Source of the DNA: Planctomycetales bacterium
Lineage (GTDB): Bacteria; Planctomycetota; Planctomycetia; Pirellulales; JAEUIK01
Assembly (NCBI GenBank): GCA_020426575.1
Contig: JAGQPT010000270.1
Coordinates: 1 to 34,470 of the forward strand
Length of the DNA stretch: 34,470 nucleotides
Reading direction: 5' to 3'
In this document: positions 1-8,083 of the stretch, piece after piece
Numbering within the stretch: the stretch's first letter is position 1
Layout of the letters: the number at the start of each line of letters is the position of its first letter
The notes under the pieces: model-generated
The model's input: the letters and a program-made list of their open reading frames with translations, nothing else
What the model was told of the DNA's origin: nothing
The model's database searches: none
Program-made: the position numbers and the translations under genes

Positions 1-263
1 ATTATCTCGATCGGCAGTTGGACATCATCCGCCCGAAGGTGATCTGCTGCCTGGGTTCGATCGCCGCGCGCACATTGCTGGACACGACGCTTTCGATCGG
101 TCGGCTGCGCGGCGAGTTCTATGAATACCGTGGCGTTCGCGTCGCCTGCACCTATCACCCGGCCTATCTGCTCCGCAATCCCGCGGCCAAGAAGGACGTT
201 TGGCACGACATGAAGTTGGTGATGCGCGAGCTGGGAATCGAACTGGATAGCGCGGGCAAGTAG
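1..263 (+). CDS. Uracil-DNA glycosylase, family 4 (C-terminal part)
   Basis: Partial gene entering from the left edge; the frame is open from base 3 and ends at TAG 261-263. The protein would excise uracil from DNA as the first step of base-excision repair. About 86 C-terminal residues are visible. They start with YLDRQL, the segment that follows the last iron-sulfur cysteine in family 4 enzymes, then RPKVICCLGSIAARTLL and SIGRLRGEF, and then the active-site motif YHPAYLLRNPAAK followed by W and D, which is typical of the C-terminus of thermostable [4Fe-4S] UDGs. The cysteine ligands and the N-terminal catalytic motif lie outside the window. The short ORF starting at TTG 18 is not the real start because the homology continues upstream of it. 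It converges on the next gene, 64 bp away, with no clear terminator between them. Confidence 0.85.
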   Translation, partial: YLDRQLDIIRPKVICCLGSIAARTLLDTTLSIGRLRGEFYEYRGVRVACTYHPAYLLRNPAAKKDVWHDMKLVMRELGIELDSAGK

Positions 264-327
264 GGCACGGGTCTGCAGGAAGCGAGGTGGCCGGCGAGTC
301 GTGTGGGGCGTCGCGCGCCTGCGGGGT

Positions 328-915
328 TTAGAGGCCGCGTTGGGCCAGCAGTTGGCGCTCTTCCTTGAGCATCATTTGCTGCGTCTCGAGCCACTGTGTC
401 ACTCGGGCCCGCGTGGGGAAGTGCAAGGCGATGCCGATGATCATCACGCCGCCCAGCATCAGGCAGTAGCGCTGCTGTTCGATGATGGCCACGACCAGCG
501 CGAAGAAGGCCGCCCCCTCGATAATCGCCGCCCCGATAATGGTGCGGGTCACGTAAAGATTGAGCAGGGCGTCGATGACCGGCACCGGTCGCGAGCGCTT
601 GTCGGTCGAAATGGCCACGAGCCCCGAAGACGACTCGCGACGGATGATGTGCCGGCGGCCAGCCAGGGTGACGATGTGCGGCACGACGGCCCGGGCCACC
701 AGTGCGACGGTCGCAAAGCCGAAGGCCAGGTAGGCCATCAGTTCCATCTCGCCGCGTTCGACGCCTTCGTCGATGAAGACGCTCTTGATGATGGCGATGA
801 TCAGGAACGTCAGGGCACCGGTGGTGAGCGAACCGACGATGATTTGCAGATTCCGGACCAAAGCCGGCAGACGATCGCCGGGATCGTCGAATCGATCGAA
901 ACGTGACCTGTCCAT
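328..915 (-). CDS. Four-helix membrane protein of unknown function
   Basis: 195 residues. The start at 915 (MDRSRFDRF) was chosen because a GAGGGA ribosome-binding site lies about six bases upstream; the frame extends further to 1086, but that part is arginine-rich and unlike coding sequence. Four hydrophobic segments are visible: residues about 22-48 (LQIIVGSLTTGALTFLIIAI), 57-82 (LMAYLAFGFATVALVARAVV), a segment around TIIGAAIIEGAAFFALVVAII, and a last one around CLMLGGVMIIGIALHF. A basic stretch (GRRHIIRRESSS) sits between helices 2 and 3. The C-terminal tail (QWLETQQMMLKEERQLL) is helical and charged, probably cytoplasmic. I do not recognise a named family. The E-G-A-A-F-F pattern in helix 3 resembles small inner-membrane proteins common in planctomycetes. 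Function unknown. Confidence 0.75.
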   Translation of the reverse strand: MDRSRFDRFDDPGDRLPALVRNLQIIVGSLTTGALTFLIIAIIKSVFIDEGVERGEMELMAYLAFGFATVALVARAVVPHIVTLAGRRHIIRRESSSGLVAISTDKRSRPVPVIDALLNLYVTRTIIGAAIIEGAAFFALVVAIIEQQRYCLMLGGVMIIGIALHFPTRARVTQWLETQQMMLKEERQLLAQRGL

Positions 916-1503
916 AAATGTCCCTCGATCGTGCTGCCGATGCGTTTGCCGAGCGGATTGTGTTTGCCGAACAACTGGTTCGTGCGGGGCGAGCGGCGTC
1001 AAAGCGACGCGGTTCTCCGCCGTGGGCCGAGTTGCAACCACAGCGTGACGGCAAGACAACAGTCCACAACTAGTAATATGACGCACGATTACTCGCTCGG
1101 CATCTATTTTCCGCGATCACGCGTCGGCCGTCCAGTTCGGCGGCTGTCCGCTGCCGACGAATTTGTTCGCTAACCCCGCGTTGACGTTGAGGATACATCG
1201 ACTTCAGGCGTCCTATTCGCCACGCGGTTGGTGGTTTCGGTACAATGGGTTGCATGTCGTCGGGTCAAGAACCGCGCACCGTTGAGGCATGGCGCGCGAT
1301 GCCAGCATCGGGCCAGGTGTCGTGCCTGCCCGCCGTCAACGTTTCAGGCCAAGGCCGACAACCGCTTCATTCCAACGATACCTGCCGCCGCCGAAGCGCG
1401 GCGTCCTACCCCAACACCATCCGCAATCTCGCCACCACGACTGTCCCAAACGACGCCGGGCCATGACGGTCCCCCGCCACGCGTCGCCCCGGGACGACAC
1501 GCT
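916..1503. other. Intergenic region between divergent genes
   Basis: 588 bp between a minus-strand and a plus-strand gene, so promoters for both should lie here. The frame of the downstream PSD gene is open back to 1228, but the translation is rich in Arg/Pro/Thr, lacks recognisable domain sequence and precedes a proper signal-anchor start at 1504, so I treat it as untranslated. TACAAT at 1241-1246 is a good -10 match, but no convincing -35 box lies at the right distance. No RNA gene or repeat is seen. Confidence 0.5.
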
Positions 1504-3582
1504 ATGTCTTCAGCCCTTTCCATCTCGATCGGCCCGCGCCATCGTCCCTGGCACATGGCGCTATTCGCCGTAACAGCGGCGATTGCAGTCCGCGCCTGGA
1601 GCGACGTGCCGTCGCGGGCCGACGAGCCGGCACCTGTTGCCTCGGCTGACGCAGCTGCCGACGGTGAGGCGCCGGCGGGCGGCGACGCGCCCGCCAATGA
1701 CAACGCAGCCGTTGAGGCGGCCACGGCCGAAGACTTCTTCGCCGAGTCGCTCCAGCCGTTGATTGCCGCACATTGTCTTTCCTGCCACAGCGGTGACGAC
1801 GCCGAGGCGGGCATCTCCCTGGACGCGTATGCCGACGTGGAAGCGATGCGGGCGGCTCGCGAAACCTGGCAACGAGTAGCTCGCGCCCTGGGCGACGGCA
1901 TCATGCCGCCGAAGGACGAGCCGCGCCCCGAGCACGATCACGTCACGCGCACCGTGGCTTGGATCACGACGGAGTTGGACCGTGTCGACTGCAGCCAGGG
2001 CGTCGACCCGGGGCAGGTGACGATCCATCGGCTTAACCGCGTCGAATACAACAACACGATCCGCGACCTGACCGGTTTAGACGTTTCGCCGGCCGACGAT
2101 TTTCCGTCGGACGACGTGGGCTACGGTTTCGACAACATGGCCGACGTGCTTTCGCTGCCTCCAGTGCTGTTGGAGAAATACCTGGCGGCCGCCGAGACGG
2201 TCGCGCAGGCCGCGGTCATCGATCCGGATGACGCAGACTCCCCTGCCGCTGCCATGGCCGACACCGTCGCCGACGCGGAGGTGCACGCCGGCATCATGGC
2301 CGTCTCGGATACAAGCGCGGCGGACGCCGTGCGCGCGGAAGAAATCCTGCGACGGTTCGCCACACGGGCCTTTCGACGACCGGTCGACGAGGAAACACTC
2401 GACCAGCTCGTGGGAATCGCCGAAGCGACGACCGCGGCGGACGCGAGTTTCGAACGCGGCATCCAGGTCGCGATCCAGGCCGTGCTCGTTTCGCCACGGT
2501 TTCTCTTCCGGCTGGAACTCGACCCGACCGACGTCGAGCCGGGAAGTATCTACCGAATCGACGCCTACGACCTGGCTGCCCGGCTGTCGTATTTCCTCTG
2601 GAGCACGATGCCCGACGAACAACTCTTCGCGGCGGCGGCCGATGGCTCGCTCCACGATCCAACGGTCTACGCCTCGCAGGTGCGACGACTGCTGGCCGAC
2701 GAGCGGTCACAGGCGCTGGTTGACAACTTCGCGATGCAGTGGCTCCAGCTCCGCAAGCTCGACACGGTGCAGCCGGACCGCGAGCGCTTCCCGGCGTTCG
2801 ACGACGAGCTGCGCGAGGCGATGTGGCAGGAAACGCGGATGTACGTGACGTCGATCGTCCGCGAAGACCGCAACCTGCTCGAACTGATCGATTCGGACTA
2901 TACGTTCGTCAACGAAGCGCTGGCGGCGCATTACGGGATCCCAGGAGTGGCAGGAAGCACAATGCGGCGCGTGAGCGTCGACGCGGCTCAGCGCGGCGGC
3001 GTGTTGACGCAGGCGAGCGTGCTTACCGTCACGTCGAATCCGACGCGAACGTCGCCGGTGAAGCGCGGTCGCTGGGTGCTCGAACAAATCCTGGGGACGC
3101 CTCCCCCGCCCCCGCCGGCTGACGTACCGCCACTCGAAGAATCGGCCCAACTGACGGGCACGCTGCGCGAGCGGCTCGAACAGCACCGCGCCGACCCAAG
3201 TTGCGCCTCGTGCCACAAGCTGATGGACCCGCCGGGTTTTGGACTGGAGAACTACGATGCCGTGGGAGGGTGGCGCACGACCGACGGCGACGACCCGATC
3301 GACGCATCGGGCGAAATGTCCGACGGCGAAACGTTTTCAGGCCCGGCCGGTTTGAAACGTCTGTTGCTCGGCAAGAAGGAGTTGTTTCTGCGGGCCATCA
3401 GCGAGAAAATGCTGACGTACGCCCTGGGGCGGGGCCTGGAGTACTACGACCGCTGCGCGGTGGACGAAATCGCGGCCGCCGTGAACAATGACCCCGAGCA
3501 TCGTTTTTCGACGCTGATCCTGGCGATCGCGCACAACGATGCATTTCAAAAACGTCGTGCCCGAGGAGCCGAGGATGATTGA
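1504..3582 (+). CDS. Secreted cytochrome-c-like PSD protein (DUF1587/1595/1592/1588/1585)
   Basis: 692 residues from ATG 1504. An N-terminal hydrophobic segment (HMALFAVTAAIAVRAW, residues about 17-32) is followed by an Ala/Asp-rich stretch, indicating export. A CxxCH motif (HCLSCH, C91/C94/H95) opens a short cytochrome-like domain. The PSD modules follow in the usual order: PSD3/DUF1587 (about 173-237, HRLNRVEYNNTIRDL), PSD5/DUF1595 (about 281-345, RRFATRAFRRPVDEETL), PSD4/DUF1592 (about 351-480, YDLAARLSYFLWSTMPDE), PSD2/DUF1588 (from about 498, TSPVKRGRWVLEQILGTPPP) and PSD1/DUF1585 (about 620-692). A second CxxCH (C567/C570/H571) lies between PSD2 and PSD1. These proteins are a planctomycete hallmark of unproven function; heme binding and a role in breaking down complex carbohydrates have been suggested. 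The stop overlaps the next start by 8 bp, so the two genes are very likely co-translated. Confidence 0.9.
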   Translation: MSSALSISIGPRHRPWHMALFAVTAAIAVRAWSDVPSRADEPAPVASADAAADGEAPAGGDAPANDNAAVEAATAEDFFAESLQPLIAAHCLSCHSGDDAEAGISLDAYADVEAMRAARETWQRVARALGDGIMPPKDEPRPEHDHVTRTVAWITTELDRVDCSQGVDPGQVTIHRLNRVEYNNTIRDLTGLDVSPADDFPSDDVGYGFDNMADVLSLPPVLLEKYLAAAETVAQAAVIDPDDADSPAAAMADTVADAEVHAGIMAVSDTSAADAVRAEEILRRFATRAFRRPVDEETLDQLVGIAEATTAADASFERGIQVAIQAVLVSPRFLFRLELDPTDVEPGSIYRIDAYDLAARLSYFLWSTMPDEQLFAAAADGSLHDPTVYASQVRRLLADERSQALVDNFAMQWLQLRKLDTVQPDRERFPAFDDELREAMWQETRMYVTSIVREDRNLLELIDSDYTFVNEALAAHYGIPGVAGSTMRRVSVDAAQRGGVLTQASVLTVTSNPTRTSPVKRGRWVLEQILGTPPPPPPADVPPLEESAQLTGTLRERLEQHRADPSCASCHKLMDPPGFGLENYDAVGGWRTTDGDDPIDASGEMSDGETFSGPAGLKRLLLGKKELFLRAISEKMLTYALGRGLEYYDRCAVDEIAAAVNNDPEHRFSTLILAIAHNDAFQKRRARGAEDD

Positions 3583-4927
3583 AAGCCGACGCATCAACCG
3601 CCGCACTGTGCTCAAGGGACTCGGCACCGCGGTGGCGCTGCCGATGCTCGACGTGATGCGACCGCTCGCGGCGGCTGCCTCTGAGGCGAGCGCCACGGCG
3701 GCACCGGTTCGCGCGGCGTTCATCTACGTTCCCAATGGCATGCAGATGTCCGCCTGGACGCCGGCAACCGAAGGCGGCGACTTTGTGCTGCCGTACATCC
3801 TCGAACCGCTCGCCAAGGTGCGCGAGAAGTTTTGCGTGCTCAGCGGACTGGCGCATGATAAGGCGCGGGCCAACGGTGATGGTGGCGGCGATCACGCGCG
3901 CAGCGCCGCCACGTTCCTCACCGCCTGCCAGGCGTACAAGACCGACGGCGCCGACATACACGTCGGCCGATCGGTCGACCAGATTGCCGCCGCCGAGATT
4001 GGCGCCGCCACGCGTTTCGCTTCGATCGAAGTCGGCTGTGACAAGGGCGCACAGTCAGGCAATTGCGACACGGGGTACAGTTGTGCCTATTCGTCGAACC
4101 TCTCTTGGCGCACCGAGTCGATGCCGCTGGCCAAGGAGGTCGATCCCCGGTTGATCTTCGACCGACTGTTCGGCAACGACGCGGCTCCCGAGCTGGCGGA
4201 AGTGCGCGTGCGGCGCGACCGCGATCGCCGCAGCATCCTCGACTTCGTGCTGGGAGACGCCCAACGACTCAGCAAGCAGCTTGGCCGCAACGACCGCCGC
4301 AAACTCGACGAGTATCTCGGCTCGATCCGCGACGTGGAAACACGGATTGGCCGCTACGAAACACTGGCGGCTGAGGACCGCCCCGAGTTGGCCCGCCCGA
4401 GTGGCATCCCCGAAGACTACGCCGAGCACCTGCGGATCATCGGCGACTTGCTGGTGCTCGCCTTCCAGGGCGACCTGACGCGGGTGGGGACGTTCATGTT
4501 CGCCAACGCGGGCAGTAACCGTGCCTATCCCCAGATCGACGTTCCCGAGGGGCATCACAGCTTGTCGCACCACGGCGGCGACGAAGAAAAACAACGCAAG
4601 ATCAGCGAAATCAATCGCTTCCACGCCACGCAGTTGGCCTACTTGCTCGAACGGCTCGACAGCGTGGCCGAGGGCGACGGTACGCTGTTGGACAACTCGA
4701 TGATCGTCTACGGCAGCGGCATCGGCGACGGCAATCGCCATAACCACGACGACTTGCCGGTTCTACTGGCTGGTCGCGGCGGCGGCACGATCGCCAGTGG
4801 TAGACACATCCGCTATGCCGATCAGACGCCGATGGCCAACCTCTACGTAGCGCTGTTGGAACGTATGGGCGTGGCGGCTGAAACGCTGGGCGACTCGACG
4901 GGCCGACTCGACGGCCTGCAGGGGTGA
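3575..4927 (+). CDS. DUF1552 family secreted protein, Tat-type signal
   Basis: 450 residues, the usual length for DUF1552 (PF07586). The start at ATG 3575 follows a GAGGAG ribosome-binding site and lies inside the end of the PSD gene (overlap 3575-3582). The N-terminus NRRTVLKGLGTAVALPMLD carries a twin-arginine-type motif (R9, R10) and hydrophobic core, so the protein is probably exported folded by Tat. Conserved family segments include FIYVPNGMQMSAWTP, LSGLAHDKARANGDGGGDHA, and near the C-terminus VYGSGIGDGNRHNHDDLPVLLAGRGGG. The last segment, with its GDGN and HxHDDLP residues, resembles alkaline-phosphatase/sulfatase-fold DUF1501 and DUF1552 proteins. The biochemical activity is unknown. 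Constant pairing with PSD proteins in planctomycetes implies a shared periplasmic complex or substrate. Confidence 0.9.
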   Translation: MIESRRINRRTVLKGLGTAVALPMLDVMRPLAAAASEASATAAPVRAAFIYVPNGMQMSAWTPATEGGDFVLPYILEPLAKVREKFCVLSGLAHDKARANGDGGGDHARSAATFLTACQAYKTDGADIHVGRSVDQIAAAEIGAATRFASIEVGCDKGAQSGNCDTGYSCAYSSNLSWRTESMPLAKEVDPRLIFDRLFGNDAAPELAEVRVRRDRDRRSILDFVLGDAQRLSKQLGRNDRRKLDEYLGSIRDVETRIGRYETLAAEDRPELARPSGIPEDYAEHLRIIGDLLVLAFQGDLTRVGTFMFANAGSNRAYPQIDVPEGHHSLSHHGGDEEKQRKISEINRFHATQLAYLLERLDSVAEGDGTLLDNSMIVYGSGIGDGNRHNHDDLPVLLAGRGGGTIASGRHIRYADQTPMANLYVALLERMGVAAETLGDSTGRLDGLQG

Positions 4928-5264
4928 AGCACGCCGGCCGCGCCACAGCGATGCGCGTGGCCGGGGGGCCAGCGCAGCGGGCTCGCATACCAACGCCGCT
5001 TTCTGGCAAGTCGGGCAAACTCTACCGATTCGCGAAACCCTGCCGGTTGAGTCCAGTTGCGCGGTCGCGTATTTAGTACGGCCCGTTTCGACGGAAATCA
5101 CTTGGTGGCAGGGGGTTCTCTGCCCTTCTCTTGCGCCGTTGCGGCGCATTTCGTTGGTTTTTTCCCGGCCCGGCGGACGATGGATTTAGCATACGGGTGC
5201 CCAGCGCGCGATGGATGCGCGCCGGAGCCTGAATCGAAGCAGCCAAGCATCACGGACGATTCCC
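4928..5264. other. Intergenic region upstream of the lipoprotein gene
   Basis: 337 bp between two plus-strand genes. A GC-rich hairpin lies just after the DUF1552 stop (listed separately). The rest includes a T-run (TTGGTTTTTTCCC near 5153-5165) and an AT-richer patch, GGATTTAGCATACG, near 5182-5195, the most likely promoter area for the lipoprotein gene, but no -35/-10 pair is convincing. No RNA gene or repeat is seen. Confidence 0.4.
4934..4964 (+). terminator. GC-rich hairpin after the PSD/DUF1552 operon
   Basis: CCGGCCGCGC (4934-4943) pairs with GCGTGGCCGG (4955-4964): ten pairs with one G-U, around an 11-base loop, seven bases after the DUF1552 stop codon. A run of G, not T, follows, so it is not a classical intrinsic terminator. 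It may be a terminator without a U-tract or an mRNA 3'-end protector. Confidence 0.35.
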
Positions 5265-7949
5265 ATGTACCAACGGAAGGTTTCCACACTCGTAGCGCTG
5301 GTAGGCTCGACGGGCCTCGCGCTGGCAGTGGGCTGCGGCAAAGGCACACAACACGACACCTCCGCCCGGCGGTCATTGGAAGGCGCGCCCGAGCGCCAGG
5401 TGGCTAGCGCCGCGGCGGCCGAGCAAGTCGAGCCGGTCAGCGATGTGCCGATGCCCGGGTGGCTGCGCGGCGAGGATGGTTTGGGCGGTGGGGCCATGTT
5501 GACGCCTCCGCTGGCTCGCGGTCACCGCGCGGACGATGCACTGGGTGAGCCCCCCATGCCTCAAGCAACGTTGCCGCAGACGTTGGCCGCCGGCGCGCTC
5601 GAAGAGCGCAGCGGCTTCAAATCGAGCGGGCACGCCCGCCTGGCCGAGACGGTCACACCCGATCAAACCGTTGCCGCCGTGCCGCAGGAGCACATTATCC
5701 TGCACGGCGAATTGACCCCGCGCACAGAAGAGGCGTCGCAGAAATTCGCCGCGACGGCTGCGCCGTCAACGGGTGATCTTTCGGTTGAGGCCCCCGCCGG
5801 TGGCGCGGTCGACGACACGACGCTCGTCGCCGACCTGGACGGCACGCACTCGCTGAAGGTGCTCAGCACTTCGCCGCTGGCGCCGATTCCTGCCGACGCG
5901 GTCGCCAAGTCGACGACGAATGCAATTACCCCGACACCGTTGGCGATGACGGTCGAACGCCCCAGCGAACAGGTCGTGAATCCGTTCGTCAAGCCGACCG
6001 TGAAGGCCGATGAGACAGTCGACGAAAACTCGGTGCCGACGTCGCCGGCCGCGGATTCGCCCGCCACGGACTCGATCGCGGCGGCTACCGCGGACGTGCC
6101 TCGGCTGCGAGCCGATCTTCAGCCGCTGACGCATCCGCTGGCCGTGACAATGTCGCCATCGGAAAGCGCGACGCCGTCGGCTGACGAATTGGTTGGCGAG
6201 GCCACGTCCGACGCATCGCCGGCCCAGCAGTCCAACCAACAGCCGTCGTTGATCTCGATCCGCGGTCTGGCCGATGCGACGCCGGCCGTCGAGGCCCCAG
6301 CGGCCGAACCGCTCGCAGCCAAATCGAACGTCGCGGCCGACAGCCGCAGTGCCGCACCACCACGCACCACGGTGCCACGGGTCGAAGCGCGTCTGGCCGC
6401 AAAGCAACCGGCCGTGACGCACCCCGCTGCCGCGAAGCCCACGGTGAGCAAACCAGTCGAGGTAAGCCTTGCCGAAGCGGCGCCGCCTCCGAGCGCGCCT
6501 CTGGCTGCGACGGTCAAGACGAACACGAACGACGCGGCCGAGTTGGAAGCGACACAGCGGGCAAGTGCGCCGAGTGTTGCGGCGACTCCGATCGTGAGCC
6601 AACCGGTTGCCGCGATCCCACCGGTTGACACACCCGCAACGTCGGTCGCTGTGGACCCGCCGGCCGTTGACGTCGCGGCGAATGAATCGGTGCAGCCCCG
6701 CGTCGCGTTGGCCGAGCAGGTCGACGATGGCAAGCCGGCAAACCACCCGGCGGAGCAGACCTTCGCGCCGACGCCGCACCTCGAAGTGGCCGAATCGCTG
6801 AAGAAGTCCATCGAGGCCCCCGTCGCCCCGCAGCCGGCCACGGCGGCGACGATCGATCAACTGGTCGCAAGCGCCCAGGCCCACAACAATGCCGAGGCCC
6901 GCCGGCAGTTCCGCGCACCGGCCAACCGCGGTCAAGCCGCGGCACCACAATCGCGGGTCAATCCGCTGCTGGCCCAGGCGCCACGTCAGGCGGCCCCGCC
7001 GAGCATGTCACGCGAGATGTTGGCCGTCCGCAAGATGGCCGACATGCACACCTTTAACGGCTTCGACCTGGCTGCACGTCGGGCGCTCTTTTCGGCCGAG
7101 GCCGAGTTTGTCAGTGCATTGCGAGTGCTAACCCGGGCCGCCGACCGGCAAACCGGCAAGAAGGAGCGCGCTGAAGCTTTGGCCGAGGGCATTCTGGCGC
7201 TGGAGGAGTCGACCGACTTCCTGGCGAGCGGCTCGGAGTTGGAGGCCGACTACGACGTGAGCATGATCGTGTCGGGCCATCGCACCGAAGTGCTGCGTGG
7301 TGCTGAGAACTTGTCGGCCATGACGCCGCTCGAGGCGTCTCAGCACTACTACGCGTTTGCCCAACAGCGGCTTGCCGACGCGGTCGCCGGTGAACCGTCG
7401 GGTTCGTTCGCGCTGTACGGTCTGGGCAAGCTGTACGCGGCACGGTGCCTGGAACCGGGGGCCAACCCCGAGGCGCTCGAGCCCAAGGCGATGGTGTTCC
7501 ACCAGTCCGCGTTGATGTCGTGCCCGCTCAACTACATGGCGGCCAACGAGCTGGCGGTGTTGCTGGCTCGATACGGCAAATTGGAAAAGGCCCGCGACCT
7601 GCTCGTGCACAGCGTCCGCATCGCGCCGCAGGCCTCGACCTGGCACAATCTGGCAACAGTGCACGCCGAGCTGGGTGAACGCCAGCTGGCAGACGCCGCA
7701 ACTGCCGAGCGCACTTATGCCGAACATCGGGCACCGAGCAGCGTGAGCGATGCGGAAGTGAGCCCGGTTCGTTGGTTGGAGCCGGGCGACTTCGCCCGTT
7801 CGTCGGACCAGACCCGTTCGCCGATGGCGACCACCAACACAGAGCCGACGATCAAGCCGACCGTCGAGTCGAAGCCAACGGCAAAAACGCCGGTGCAACA
7901 AACCGCCGCCAAAGACGACGGACTGTTCGGCCTGTTCAAGAGGAAGTAA
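5265..7949 (+). CDS. Lipoprotein with long disordered linker and C-terminal TPR-like domain
   Basis: 894 residues from ATG 5265, chosen because it gives a clean lipoprotein signal: basic MYQRK, hydrophobic core, lipobox LAVGC with the lipidated cysteine at C24. An in-frame start at 5211 would place 18 hydrophilic residues before the signal. Residues about 25-575 are rich in Ala, Pro, Val, Thr and Glu, without predicted fold and with recurring short phrases such as AAEPLAAK and PAAAKPTVSKPVE. From about 580 to 845 the sequence becomes helical: SREMLAVRKMADMH, SQHYYAFAQQRLADAV, KAMVFHQSALMSC, NYMAANELAVLLARYGKLEKARDLL, STWHNLATVHAELGERQLADAA, a TPR-like arrangement. It ends GLFGLFKRK. It precedes a Wza-like export gene by 134 bp, suggesting a role in exopolysaccharide export or envelope organisation, with the linker spanning the periplasm. 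No enzymatic motif is seen. Confidence 0.8.
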   Translation: MYQRKVSTLVALVGSTGLALAVGCGKGTQHDTSARRSLEGAPERQVASAAAAEQVEPVSDVPMPGWLRGEDGLGGGAMLTPPLARGHRADDALGEPPMPQATLPQTLAAGALEERSGFKSSGHARLAETVTPDQTVAAVPQEHIILHGELTPRTEEASQKFAATAAPSTGDLSVEAPAGGAVDDTTLVADLDGTHSLKVLSTSPLAPIPADAVAKSTTNAITPTPLAMTVERPSEQVVNPFVKPTVKADETVDENSVPTSPAADSPATDSIAAATADVPRLRADLQPLTHPLAVTMSPSESATPSADELVGEATSDASPAQQSNQQPSLISIRGLADATPAVEAPAAEPLAAKSNVAADSRSAAPPRTTVPRVEARLAAKQPAVTHPAAAKPTVSKPVEVSLAEAAPPPSAPLAATVKTNTNDAAELEATQRASAPSVAATPIVSQPVAAIPPVDTPATSVAVDPPAVDVAANESVQPRVALAEQVDDGKPANHPAEQTFAPTPHLEVAESLKKSIEAPVAPQPATAATIDQLVASAQAHNNAEARRQFRAPANRGQAAAPQSRVNPLLAQAPRQAAPPSMSREMLAVRKMADMHTFNGFDLAARRALFSAEAEFVSALRVLTRAADRQTGKKERAEALAEGILALEESTDFLASGSELEADYDVSMIVSGHRTEVLRGAENLSAMTPLEASQHYYAFAQQRLADAVAGEPSGSFALYGLGKLYAARCLEPGANPEALEPKAMVFHQSALMSCPLNYMAANELAVLLARYGKLEKARDLLVHSVRIAPQASTWHNLATVHAELGERQLADAATAERTYAEHRAPSSVSDAEVSPVRWLEPGDFARSSDQTRSPMATTNTEPTIKPTVESKPTAKTPVQQTAAKDDGLFGLFKRK

Positions 7950-8083
7950 GCAACGGCTTAGCGCCGAGAACGATTAGAAGCGCAAAGCGACCCACCGCTT
8001 CCCAGCGGCACGATCGCCCCATATTCAATCGATACATTCGGACGACGTTACCGTCCGACCGACTGAGAGAGAACGATCAGCTC

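Noticed and set aside
1228-1503. N-terminal extension of the PSD protein by 92 residues
   Set aside because: The frame is open, but the translation is Arg/Pro/Thr-rich without domain similarity and would bury the signal-anchor that begins at 1504.
5265-7949. TonB- or FtsK-like protein because of the Pro/Ala-rich region
   Set aside because: A lipobox and a TPR-like C-terminus are present, with no TonB C-terminal domain or ATPase motif.
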